NCBI GenBank assembly: GCA_016937075.1
Contig: JAFGWQ010000171.1
Span: 1 to 8,499 of the forward strand
Length of the DNA: 8,499 nt
Origin: Campylobacterales bacterium
GTDB lineage: Bacteria; Campylobacterota; Campylobacteria; Campylobacterales; Sulfurovaceae
Direction: 5' to 3'
The translations under genes and the position numbers were made by a program. Within the stretch, counting starts at the first letter, position 1. Each line of letters opens with the position of its first letter. Shown here piece by piece: positions 1 through 6,199 of this stretch. The notes beneath the pieces are model-generated. The model did not search any database, was not told where the DNA came from, and was given only the letters and a program-made list of their open reading frames with translations.

Positions 1-77
1 GCTTTGTCAGTTTGAGTTAATGTCTGAGCAAAACAAAAAATATTTAACATCATAAGCAGCACAATAATTTTTTTCAT
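1..77 (-). CDS. N-terminus of an exported protein (partial)
   Basis: Reading leftward from an ATG at 77, 25 codons stay open to the window edge. The peptide begins MKKIIVLLMMLNIFCFAQTL: two lysines, a hydrophobic core of about 14 residues and a CFA-Q sequence that fits signal peptidase I cleavage after Ala17. The cysteine lies within the hydrophobic stretch but not in a good lipobox, so a lipoprotein is less likely. An AAGGA ribosome-binding site lies 5 bases before the ATG. The gene is divergent from ccsBA across a 159-bp spacer. The mature protein lies outside the window, so only a secreted or periplasmic location can be inferred. Confidence 0.62.
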   Translation of the reverse strand, partial: MKKIIVLLMMLNIFCFAQTLTQTDK

Positions 78-193
78 AAAAATCCTTTTGTTTGTTGTAT
101 TGTTATGATGTTTTGTACCATAAAGTTGTAAAAATAAAACTGAAATAGTTAATCAAACGAATAATAATTTTCCGTAAGTCATCCAAATCTAAA

Positions 194-232
194 GTATTTA
201 TGAATACAATATCCTTTTTGAACAACAAGGAA
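194..232 (+). promoter_or_regulatory. Candidate -10 element and ribosome-binding site of ccsBA
   Basis: TACAAT at 205-210 is one base from the sigma-70 -10 consensus. No convincing -35 is present, which is common in Campylobacterota. The element overlaps a small inverted repeat, GTATT/AATAC (194-198 and 203-207). AAGGAA at 227-232 lies four bases before the ATG at 237 and is the ribosome-binding site. The rest of the 78-236 spacer is AT-rich, and I see no other clear site for either divergent gene. Confidence 0.35.
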
Positions 233-236
233 TTTT

Positions 237-3200
237 ATGAATATACTAAAAAAACTTTTTTCTATGAAAATGGCTGTTGTTATGATGGTGCTTTTTGGTG
301 TCATTATAGGAGGTGCGACATTTATTGAAAATGATTACGGTACCGGAACTGTTCAGGCTTTGGTATATAAAACCAAATGGTTTGAACTGTTTTTGCTTTA
401 TTTTATCGCTATTTTGGTTTATCAAATGTCAAATTACAAATCATACAAGCATAAAATGCCGGTATTTTTGTTTCATTTCTCTTTCGTGGTTATTGCACTT
501 GGAGCTTTACTCACTCGCTATGTTGGGTATGAGGGCAAATTATCAGTAAGAGAAAATAGTGCAACAAATCAAATGCTTTCCATGGATACTTATATGCAGA
601 TACAAGTTTCTGATGGAAAGCAAGAGGTATATGAAGAGTATCCTCTGAGACTATCGTCTTTGTTTGGCAATAGTTTTGATAAGTCATTGCAATTGGGAGA
701 CAAAAAAGTTTCTGTTATACTCAAAGAATATTTGCCGCAAGTAGAGTATAAATTGGAACAAAATGCCACAGATGGTGTAAAAATGCTTGAGCTTATGGTG
801 AGTAGTCCTAATGGTGCAGGCGAATCGGTATATATCCAAAAGGGCGAATCTAAAACTGTAAGCGGAATGATCATATCTTACGATACAAATGAAACAAGTC
901 CCGATATATTTTCTATCAAGGATAGTGCGGATGGCTTGATCGCAAACTTTCCAAGTGAAGCAATGACGTTAAATATGGATAGCCGCAATGAGGACTCACT
1001 CAGTGCTGGTCAAAATAAACTAGAACAAAGAATATTATATAGATTTGACAGTCATGCTATCGTGCTTAAAGCTATATATCCAAAAGCAAAATTTGTCAAA
1101 GTATCCAATGCTCTCAAGCCAAAAGCAGGTAAGCCGGAGTATGTTAATATGGATATAAAGGTAGGAGATAAATCTGCGAACATAGAATTTAATCCGATAC
1201 AAGGCATGCCAGGCGAGATAAAAAGCGTTGAAATTGACGGAGTCGAGGTTTCTATGAGAATAGGGGCCAAAGTGATAGAGCTTCCCTTTGAGATATTTTT
1301 AAAAGACTTTAAGCTTGACCGCTATCCTGGATCTATGACGCCGTCATCATATGCAAGTGATGTAATTTTGATAGATAAGGAAAACAACGTAACAATGCCT
1401 TATGCAATATACATGAACCATGTATTGGATTATCGTGACTATAGATTATTTCAAACATCTTATGATCCGGATGAAAAAGGCACTATTCTTTCAGTAAATC
1501 ATGATCCTGGAACAAATATGACTTATTTAGGCTATCTACTTTTGTCTATCGGTATGATGTGGGCTCTTTTTGCAAAAAATGGAAGATTTCAAAAATTGCT
1601 CAAAGATACAAAGTCCCTGCAGCAATTAAGCATTGCTCTTGTGGTGATGGGCGCATTTGCTTATACACCGTTAAAGGCTGCTGATATCAATGTTACTATT
1701 CCAAAATTTGATAAACAGCATATCGAAAAGTTTAAACGACTTGTTGTCCAGGATGGCCAAGGGCGAATGAAACCAATCGACACCATGGCAACAGAGGTGG
1801 TATCTAAAATTACCGGCAAAACAACTATGTTTGGGGCAGATGCGAGCGAATTATTTTTGAGCATGATGTTAAAACCTGAAGAGTTTCAAACTGTTCCTAT
1901 GATACAAATAGGTCATCCGCAAATCGCAAAAGATCTGGGATTGGATGAAGATTCTAAATATGCCAAATTTTCAGACTTTTTTACGCAAGCCGGTGAGTAT
2001 AAACTTTTTGATGTTATACAAAAAGCAAATCAAAAAGCTCCGCTTGAAAAGACCCAATATGACAAAGAACTCATCAAGGCTGACGAGCGCCTAAATGTCG
2101 CTTATATGACATATATGGGAGATTTCTTTAAAGTATTCCCAAAACCGCAGGATCCAAATAATGCATGGTTTTCTCCGCTAAATGCTATGAAATCATTTCC
2201 TCAAAAAGAGGGAGAGATGGTTCAGATGATCACAGCAAACTATTTTTCGCAATTAGTCGATGCTTCTAGTAGCGGTAAATGGGATAAGGCAGATGATGGA
2301 CTAGGACTTATAGTAAAATTCCAAAAAATATTCGGTGAAAAAGTCATGCCAAGTGCAAGACATATTGATTTTGAGATAGCATACAACAATTATGGACTAT
2401 TTGCAAAGCTTGTTCCGTTTTATTTGGTGCTTGGGCTTTTGCTTATAGTCGCGGCATTTATGCATATACTTAGACCATTGCCGTTTATCGGTTGGATAAT
2501 GAAGGGTGCAATAGTACTTTTGGGCATCGGTTTTGTGGTACATTTAGTAGGACTTGGCCTTAGATGGTATATCTCTGATCACGCTCCTTGGAGTAATGCT
2601 TATGAATCAGTTGTCTTTATAGCGGCAACTACTGTATTAGCAGGATTATTGCTCGGCCGCAAAAGTTTATTTACTCTAGCTGCAACAGCCTTGCTTGCCG
2701 GAGCTACAATGGCCGTAGCTCATTTGAATTTTATGAACCCGGAAATTACCCCTCTTGTGCCAGTGCTTAAGTCATACTGGCTTATGATACATGTTGCTTT
2801 GATAGTTTCAGGAGATGGCTTCTTTGGGCTTGGATTCATATTATCTTTGCTAACTCTGATCCTTTTTATATTTAGAGGCAAAAACAATCAACATATAGAC
2901 AAATCCATTCATGAATTATCAGCGCTTTCGGAAATGTCTATACTTATCGGGCTTGTTGTATTTACCGTAGGTAACTTTCTTGGCGGTGTATGGGCGAACG
3001 AAAGTTGGGGAAGATATTGGGGATGGGATCCAAAAGAGACATGGGCAGCTGTAACTATACTTATCTATGCCGCAGTTATTCATTTGAGATTCATACCAAA
3101 ACTAAAAAGTTTATACGTATATAACGTAGCTGCAGTATGGGCATATAGTACTGTGCTTATGACATATTTTGGGGTTAACTATTATCTATCCGGATTACAT

Positions 3201-3311
3201 TCATACGCAGCAGGAGATCCAATGCCGATCCCTGCATGGATATATGTGGCTGTAGTTGTGGTAGGCATTTTGACAATACTGGCTAGTTTTAAAAGAAAGA
3301 TGAGCAAATAG
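237..3311 (+). CDS. ccsBA: Fused CcsB-CcsA (ResB-ResC) cytochrome c haem lyase, System II
   Basis: This inner-membrane protein exports haem and attaches it covalently to CXXCH sites of periplasmic c-type cytochromes. The 1,024 residues form one uninterrupted fusion, as is usual in Campylobacterota. The ResB part has membrane segments near 11-30, 49-64, 76-92 and 430-446, with a large periplasmic domain between the last two. A further segment near 464-477 leads to a second periplasmic region (about 480-720) containing GRMKPIDTMATE. The CcsA part has about eight membrane segments from 724 on and the tryptophan-rich haem motif WGRYWGWDPKETW (924-936). By spacing to known CcsA proteins, the haem-ligand histidines should be His80 (TM-His1), His852 (P-His1), His949 (TM-His2) and His988 (P-His2). 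His782 lies in another conserved motif, HAPWSNAYE. The start is supported by AAGGAA four bases upstream. The sequence does not show which cytochrome it serves; Wolinella has several specialised paralogues. Confidence 0.96.
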   Translation: MNILKKLFSMKMAVVMMVLFGVIIGGATFIENDYGTGTVQALVYKTKWFELFLLYFIAILVYQMSNYKSYKHKMPVFLFHFSFVVIALGALLTRYVGYEGKLSVRENSATNQMLSMDTYMQIQVSDGKQEVYEEYPLRLSSLFGNSFDKSLQLGDKKVSVILKEYLPQVEYKLEQNATDGVKMLELMVSSPNGAGESVYIQKGESKTVSGMIISYDTNETSPDIFSIKDSADGLIANFPSEAMTLNMDSRNEDSLSAGQNKLEQRILYRFDSHAIVLKAIYPKAKFVKVSNALKPKAGKPEYVNMDIKVGDKSANIEFNPIQGMPGEIKSVEIDGVEVSMRIGAKVIELPFEIFLKDFKLDRYPGSMTPSSYASDVILIDKENNVTMPYAIYMNHVLDYRDYRLFQTSYDPDEKGTILSVNHDPGTNMTYLGYLLLSIGMMWALFAKNGRFQKLLKDTKSLQQLSIALVVMGAFAYTPLKAADINVTIPKFDKQHIEKFKRLVVQDGQGRMKPIDTMATEVVSKITGKTTMFGADASELFLSMMLKPEEFQTVPMIQIGHPQIAKDLGLDEDSKYAKFSDFFTQAGEYKLFDVIQKANQKAPLEKTQYDKELIKADERLNVAYMTYMGDFFKVFPKPQDPNNAWFSPLNAMKSFPQKEGEMVQMITANYFSQLVDASSSGKWDKADDGLGLIVKFQKIFGEKVMPSARHIDFEIAYNNYGLFAKLVPFYLVLGLLLIVAAFMHILRPLPFIGWIMKGAIVLLGIGFVVHLVGLGLRWYISDHAPWSNAYESVVFIAATTVLAGLLLGRKSLFTLAATALLAGATMAVAHLNFMNPEITPLVPVLKSYWLMIHVALIVSGDGFFGLGFILSLLTLILFIFRGKNNQHIDKSIHELSALSEMSILIGLVVFTVGNFLGGVWANESWGRYWGWDPKETWAAVTILIYAAVIHLRFIPKLKSLYVYNVAAVWAYSTVLMTYFGVNYYLSGLHSYAAGDPMPIPAWIYVAVVVVGILTILASFKRKMSK

Positions 3312-3336
3312 GATTTAAATTGAATATAATTGTATC

Positions 3337-3361
3337 ATCTGAAACGATTATCGTTTTAGAT
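3337..3361 (+). terminator. Near-perfect palindrome after ccsBA, possible mRNA 3' hairpin
   Basis: The arms 3337-3347 and 3351-3361 pair over 11 positions around a TTA loop. The only non-Watson-Crick pair is G3341 with T3357, a tolerated G-U in plus-strand RNA but a C-A mismatch in minus-strand RNA. It starts 25 bases after the ccsBA stop. No T-run follows, so it is not a standard intrinsic terminator; it could stabilise a 3' end or be a protein-binding operator. Its right arm overlaps the first bases of the adjacent palindromic repeat. Confidence 0.4.
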
Positions 3362-3383
3362 CCTGAATCAAGTTCAAGATGAC
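3358..3383 (-). repeat. Short palindromic GTCAT-type repeat, copy 1
   Basis: Read on the minus strand it runs from GTCATCTTGAAC to AGGATCT. Internally ATCCTGAA and TTCAAGAT form a stem with one mismatch. Its ends match those of the other copies in this window (GTCAT at one end, ATCT at the other). It lies in the ccsBA-mscL spacer in opposite orientation to copy 2. Confidence 0.6.
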
Positions 3384-3393
3384 GTGTTTTTCA

Positions 3394-3419
3394 GTCATTG
3401 GGTACTTGATCCGGAATCC
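3394..3419 (+). repeat. Short palindromic GTCAT-type repeat, copy 2 (degenerate)
   Basis: It runs from GTCATTGGGTAC to GGAATCC and matches the reverse complement of copy 1 at about 18 of the first 25 positions, sharing ACTTGAT in the centre. Ten bases separate the two, so they form an inverted pair that could fold into one larger hairpin. A further small hairpin, TGCTTT/AAAGCA (3425-3430 and 3435-3440), follows before mscL. Confidence 0.5.
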
Positions 3420-3478
3420 ATTCTTGCTTTAATCAAAGCATTCAATTATATATTGTAATTATTGAAAGGATGAAAAAT

Positions 3479-3883
3479 ATGTTCAGTGAATTTAAAAAAT
3501 TTCTTATACGAGGCAACATGATAGATATGGCTGTAGGCTTTATCTTTGGTGCTGCATTTTCAACCGTAGTTAAATCGCTTGTTGATAATATAGTTATGCC
3601 ACCTGTCGGCATGTTGCTTGGTCAAGTTGATTTTGCACAATTATATATATCACTTGACGGCAATAGTTATGCTACTTTAGATGCTGCAGCCAAAGCTGGG
3701 GCTCCGGTGCTCAAATATGGAGCATTCATAAATGATGTTCTTTCTTTTGTGCTTTTGGGATTTGTGATATTTATATCAATTAAAGCATATAATAAAATCA
3801 AAACAACACCTGAGGAAGATGAAGCTATTCCCGAAGAAAGTATACTTTTGCTCCGCGAGATCAGAGATAGCCTAAAAAAATAA
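3479..3883 (+). CDS. mscL: Large-conductance mechanosensitive channel MscL
   Basis: MscL forms a homopentameric inner-membrane pore that opens under membrane tension to release solutes on osmotic downshock. The protein has the family layout: a short amphipathic N-terminus (MFSEFKKFLIRGN), a first membrane helix with the glycine/alanine-rich pore-lining face (VGFIFGAAFSTVVKSLVDNIVMPP), a periplasmic loop, a second helix (about 83-102) and a C-terminal helix ending LLLREIRDSLKK, as in family members. At 134 residues it is close to the usual 136. An in-frame ATG at 3470 would add three residues, but AAAGG (3465-3469) directly abuts it; the ATG at 3479 has correct spacing and is preferred. mscL is convergent with tcdA, with 12 bases between stop codons. 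No clear promoter was found; the spacer upstream is AT-rich and full of palindromes. Confidence 0.95.
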   Translation: MFSEFKKFLIRGNMIDMAVGFIFGAAFSTVVKSLVDNIVMPPVGMLLGQVDFAQLYISLDGNSYATLDAAAKAGAPVLKYGAFINDVLSFVLLGFVIFISIKAYNKIKTTPEEDEAIPEESILLLREIRDSLKK

Positions 3884-3895
3884 TATTTTAGAGCT

Positions 3896-4552
3896 CTATA
3901 CTCGTCCTTTTTTGGGTGCTTCAACTATTTTTTTGATAGCTTCAGAGCAAACCGTTAGTCCAAATGCTCCGGTTACCGCCACACATGAGCCTTTTTCTTT
4001 GCATTTGGCTTCTTCGGTGGAAAAAACAACTGTAAAATTACGATCAAATTTGGCTTTTTTCAATTCCCTGCGCATTTTATTTGCCAGTGCTTCTCCTTGA
4101 GTTTTCCAAATTGATGCCACAGATATTTTACTGGCATCATATCGTTTAGCTGATCCTACAGCCATTATGAGTTTTCGGAAACATTTTTTTGCTATTTCTA
4201 GTTTTACTTTTGTGGTATCGCATGAATCTATAACAACATCATAAGGGGCAAAATCAAAATGTTTTACCCATGAGATATCCATTTTTTGATTGATACTCTT
4301 GATACCCGGGTATAACTCTTCTAATCTTTTGGTTTTGAATTCACCAATGGCCTCTGAGCCTATTTGTCTATTTTGATTACTTTCTTCATATGTGTCATAA
4401 TCTACTATTGTAATATGCCTTACACCGCTGCGATATAAGCAATCAAGCGCATAGCTTCCGACTCCTCCAACGCCAAGTATGAGTATTGAGGCATTTTGAA
4501 GTTTGGCAAATCCCTCTTCTTCAAAAAGCATACGGCATCTATCAAATCTCAT
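3896..4552 (-). CDS. tcdA: tRNA threonylcarbamoyladenosine dehydratase (ThiF/E1-like family)
   Basis: TcdA (CsdL) uses ATP to cyclise threonylcarbamoyl-adenosine at position 37 of ANN-decoding tRNAs. The sequence has the E1-like nucleotide-binding fold. Numbered from the ATG at 4552, it shows GVGGVGS (27-33), an acidic VDYD (50-53), NQNRQ (59-63) and DSCD (109-112). The C-terminal VTGAFGLTVCSEAIKKIV resembles the end of E. coli TcdA more than MoeB or ThiF, and there is no rhodanese domain or zinc-cysteine tetrad. It has 218 residues, shorter than the roughly 268 of E. coli; I believe short forms are usual in this phylum. A GTG at 4558 is possible, but the ATG at 4552 overlaps the surE stop as ATGA and is preferred, implying translational coupling. 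In Campylobacter jejuni, as I recall, a MoeB/ThiF-type gene also follows surE. Another ThiF-family substrate cannot be excluded. Confidence 0.82.
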   Translation of the reverse strand: MRFDRCRMLFEEEGFAKLQNASILILGVGGVGSYALDCLYRSGVRHITIVDYDTYEESNQNRQIGSEAIGEFKTKRLEELYPGIKSINQKMDISWVKHFDFAPYDVVIDSCDTTKVKLEIAKKCFRKLIMAVGSAKRYDASKISVASIWKTQGEALANKMRRELKKAKFDRNFTVVFSTEEAKCKEKGSCVAVTGAFGLTVCSEAIKKIVEAPKKGRV

Positions 4553-5328
4553 AGCCACTGCTTTAAAGCTTCTATATCATTATGGCTGGTCATATCCAGA
4601 TGAACAGGCGTAATAGATACAAACCCCTGGTCTATCGCATCAAAATCGCTCATTTCGCCTTCTGTTGATTCCCAATCGAGCCTTGGCAAACCTATCCAGT
4701 AGTGTTCCAAGCCCCTAGGGTTCATATGAACCTCTGCGTCATTTCCGTATAATCGTTTACCGGCACGAGTGATCATAAGTCCGTTGCATACTTCTGAGGA
4801 TATAGGCGGAATATTAACATTGAGAAATTTTCTACTTCCTAGCGGAAAGCCGCCTTCTAATACACGCTTTGCTAAAGCAAAGATGCTTTCCTTGGCAAGT
4901 TCGTATCCAAAATCATCTATGTTTTGGCATTGACCGTGACAAACTTGTGATACAGCAATAGCAGGAATACCTTGGAGTACCGCTTCCATTGCAGCGGCAG
5001 CAGTACCCGAATATGTAATATCCTCTCCCATATTGGAGCCTTTGTTGATGCCTGAGATTATTAAGTCCGGTTTGCAATCCTCGTTAAATAATTTATTTAG
5101 AGCCAAAAATACACAATCAGTAGGTGTGCCGTCATCAAGTTTAAAAAAATCATCACCGATCTCAACAAATCTTAGCGGCCTTGTAAGTGTCAAAGAGTGC
5201 CCGCAAGCTGATTTCTCAACAGTCGGAGCTACTATTATCACTCTGCCTAAAGGTCTCAGTGCTTCTGCCAATTCGTGTAGTCCTCTGGATTCAAAACCGT
5301 CATCATTGGTAATAAGTATATGTTTCAT
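4549..5328 (-). CDS. surE: 5'/3'-nucleotidase SurE
   Basis: SurE is a divalent-metal-dependent nucleoside monophosphate phosphatase linked to stationary-phase survival and nucleotide pool control. The protein starts MKHILITNDDG, the family signature. The metal ligands are present at the expected places: Asp9, Asp10, Ser40 (in VEKSACGHS) and Asn95 (in ISGINKGSN). GTPTDCV and YSGTAAAAMEA are also typical. The length of 259 residues is normal. The frame stays open to an ATG at 5373, but homology begins only at the ATG at 5328, which has AAGAGA about five bases upstream; the extra 15 residues would be read from an inverted-repeat arm. It is first in a two-gene unit with tcdA. A perfect minus-strand TATAAT at 5633-5628 would give a leader of nearly 300 bases. 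Confidence 0.96.
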   Translation of the reverse strand: MKHILITNDDGFESRGLHELAEALRPLGRVIIVAPTVEKSACGHSLTLTRPLRFVEIGDDFFKLDDGTPTDCVFLALNKLFNEDCKPDLIISGINKGSNMGEDITYSGTAAAAMEAVLQGIPAIAVSQVCHGQCQNIDDFGYELAKESIFALAKRVLEGGFPLGSRKFLNVNIPPISSEVCNGLMITRAGKRLYGNDAEVHMNPRGLEHYWIGLPRLDWESTEGEMSDFDAIDQGFVSITPVHLDMTSHNDIEALKQWL

Positions 5329-5355
5329 TATATCTCTTTGTAAAAATTCAAATGT

Positions 5356-5628
5356 TATTACTCCACCAGGCAAATACCTTAAATTTTGAGAGCATCAGAG
5401 GTAGTGGAGATTTGGATGAAAAAAGTCAAAGGACTACCCTAAAGGTAATTCGAGACTTTTTTTGTTCAAATATTTCTATCAATCTGCTCCCCGTAGGGTA
5501 CAATGCTTTTGCACATATTCATCGTTAAAACTTCTTAGCGTAGCTTTGGCTATGTTTTCAAAGCTTTGCCTTGATTATGAACAAAACCATTTGTATCAAA
5601 AATAAGGTATTTGCCTGGTGAAGTAATA
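5356..5628. repeat. Segment bounded by a 26-bp inverted repeat (surE-greA spacer)
   Basis: Positions 5356-5381 and 5603-5628 are inverted copies matching at 25 of 26 bases, with the only difference at 5363. Both contain CACCAGGCAAATACCTTA in one orientation. They bound 221 bp with no intact gene, which fills most of the 376-bp gap between surE and greA. I see no clear target-site duplication outside the arms. It could be a miniature inverted-repeat element, an old inverted duplication, or a long-range RNA pairing element in the surE leader. Confidence 0.7.
5419..5463. terminator. Hairpin with T-runs on both strands
   Basis: AAAAAAGTC (5419-5427) and GACTTTTTT (5454-5462) are perfectly complementary. 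Inside, TACC (5435-5438) pairs with GGTA (5444-5447) around CTAAA. On the plus strand the stem ends in seven Ts and on the minus strand in six, so a weak bidirectional terminator is possible. The stem is GC-poor, and on the minus strand it would lie between the candidate promoter and surE. Confidence 0.3.
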
Positions 5629-5633
5629 TTATA
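5628..5633 (-). promoter_or_regulatory. Candidate -10 element reading toward surE
   Basis: On the minus strand GGCTATAATATTAC contains a perfect TATAAT at 5633-5628. No good -35 is visible. It abuts the outer end of the right inverted-repeat arm, so a transcript starting a few bases downstream would carry most of that arm at its 5' end. It lies 10 bp from the oppositely directed greA -10 box. Confidence 0.4.
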
Positions 5634-5640
5634 GCCTTTT

Positions 5641-5649
5641 TGGTATAAT
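5641..5649 (+). promoter_or_regulatory. Extended -10 promoter of greA-argC
   Basis: TGGTATAAT is a perfect extended -10 element (TGnTATAAT), preceded by a T-rich stretch as is typical of Campylobacterota promoters without a -35. Transcription should start near 5656, giving a leader of about 50 bases before the greA start at 5705. Confidence 0.65.
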
Positions 5650-5704
5650 ACTAATAATTAAATGGTAGTCATAGGCTTCCACAAACTATCACATAGGATT
5701 AATC

Positions 5705-6199
5705 GTGCAAAAAGAACCAATGCTTCATGCCACATATCAAAAGTTAACCAAAGAACTAGAGCACCTCAAAACAGTAGAGAGAAATGAGATAGCTAGAGTC
5801 ATAGATGAAGCTAGAGCTTTGGGTGATCTAAAAGAAAATGCAGAATATCATGCAGCCAAAGAAAAACAAGGATTGATGGAAGCGCGTATCATAGAGCTGG
5901 GTGATCTTCTCTCTCGCGCTCACATCATAGATCCGTCTACTTTGAGCCATGCTAGAATTTGTTTTGGATCCACCGTGGAGCTTGCAGATCAGGACAATGA
6001 TACCGTTATCAAATATACTATCGTAGGAACTCAAGAATCAAATCCAACCCATGGACTCATATCTCTCTTTTCTCCTTTAGCAAAAGCACTGATGGGCAAA
6101 GAAGAGGGTGATGAGATAGAGGTTTCATTGCCTAGCGGCCAAAAATGCTACGAGATAACGACGGTGTGTTACGAAGAGATTTGTATCAAGGATAAGTAA
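5705..6199 (+). CDS. greA: Transcript cleavage factor GreA
   Basis: GreA binds in the RNA polymerase secondary channel and stimulates cleavage of backtracked transcripts. The N-terminal part (about 8-75) is the antiparallel coiled coil, with the conserved tip GDLKENAEYHAAKEKQ (40-55); Asp41 and Glu44 are the acidic residues expected at the polymerase catalytic site. The C-terminal domain (about 80-164) has FGSTVEL, YTIVG and ISLFSPLAKALMGKEEGD, all typical of the FKBP-like GreA domain. Length is 164 residues. The start is GTG at 5705: TAGGA (5694-5698) is correctly spaced, and the resulting MQKEPM start resembles the MNKEPM of Helicobacter GreA as I recall it. An ATG at 5720 would drop five residues. 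The stop codon overlaps the argC start (TAATG). Confidence 0.96.
   Translation: MQKEPMLHATYQKLTKELEHLKTVERNEIARVIDEARALGDLKENAEYHAAKEKQGLMEARIIELGDLLSRAHIIDPSTLSHARICFGSTVELADQDNDTVIKYTIVGTQESNPTHGLISLFSPLAKALMGKEEGDEIEVSLPSGQKCYEITTVCYEEICIKDK

Noticed and set aside
590..874. Open frames on the minus strand inside ccsBA, also near 1052-1270 and 1661-1864
   Set aside because: No recognisable domains or ribosome-binding sites; they lie opposite strongly supported ccsBA coding sequence.
3337..3440. Possible CRISPR array in the hairpin-rich spacer
   Set aside because: Repeats are inverted and diverged, without equal direct repeats or spacers, and no cas gene is present.
3470..3478. mscL start at 3470
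   Set aside because: The AAAGG site touches this ATG, leaving no spacing; the ATG at 3479 is properly spaced and fits family length.
5329..5373. Longer surE start at 5373
   Set aside because: The extra 15 residues precede the invariant MKHILITNDDG start and are encoded partly by the inverted-repeat arm; the ATG at 5328 has its own ribosome-binding site.
5033..5389. 118-codon open frame opposite surE
   Set aside because: It is antisense to a clearly real surE, has no family motifs, and its end is only the inverted-repeat arm.
5484..5500. Minus strand contains CCCTACGGGGAGCAG, resembling a conserved 16S rRNA site
   Set aside because: Only a short match; the flanking bases do not continue as 16S rRNA, so it is taken as coincidence.
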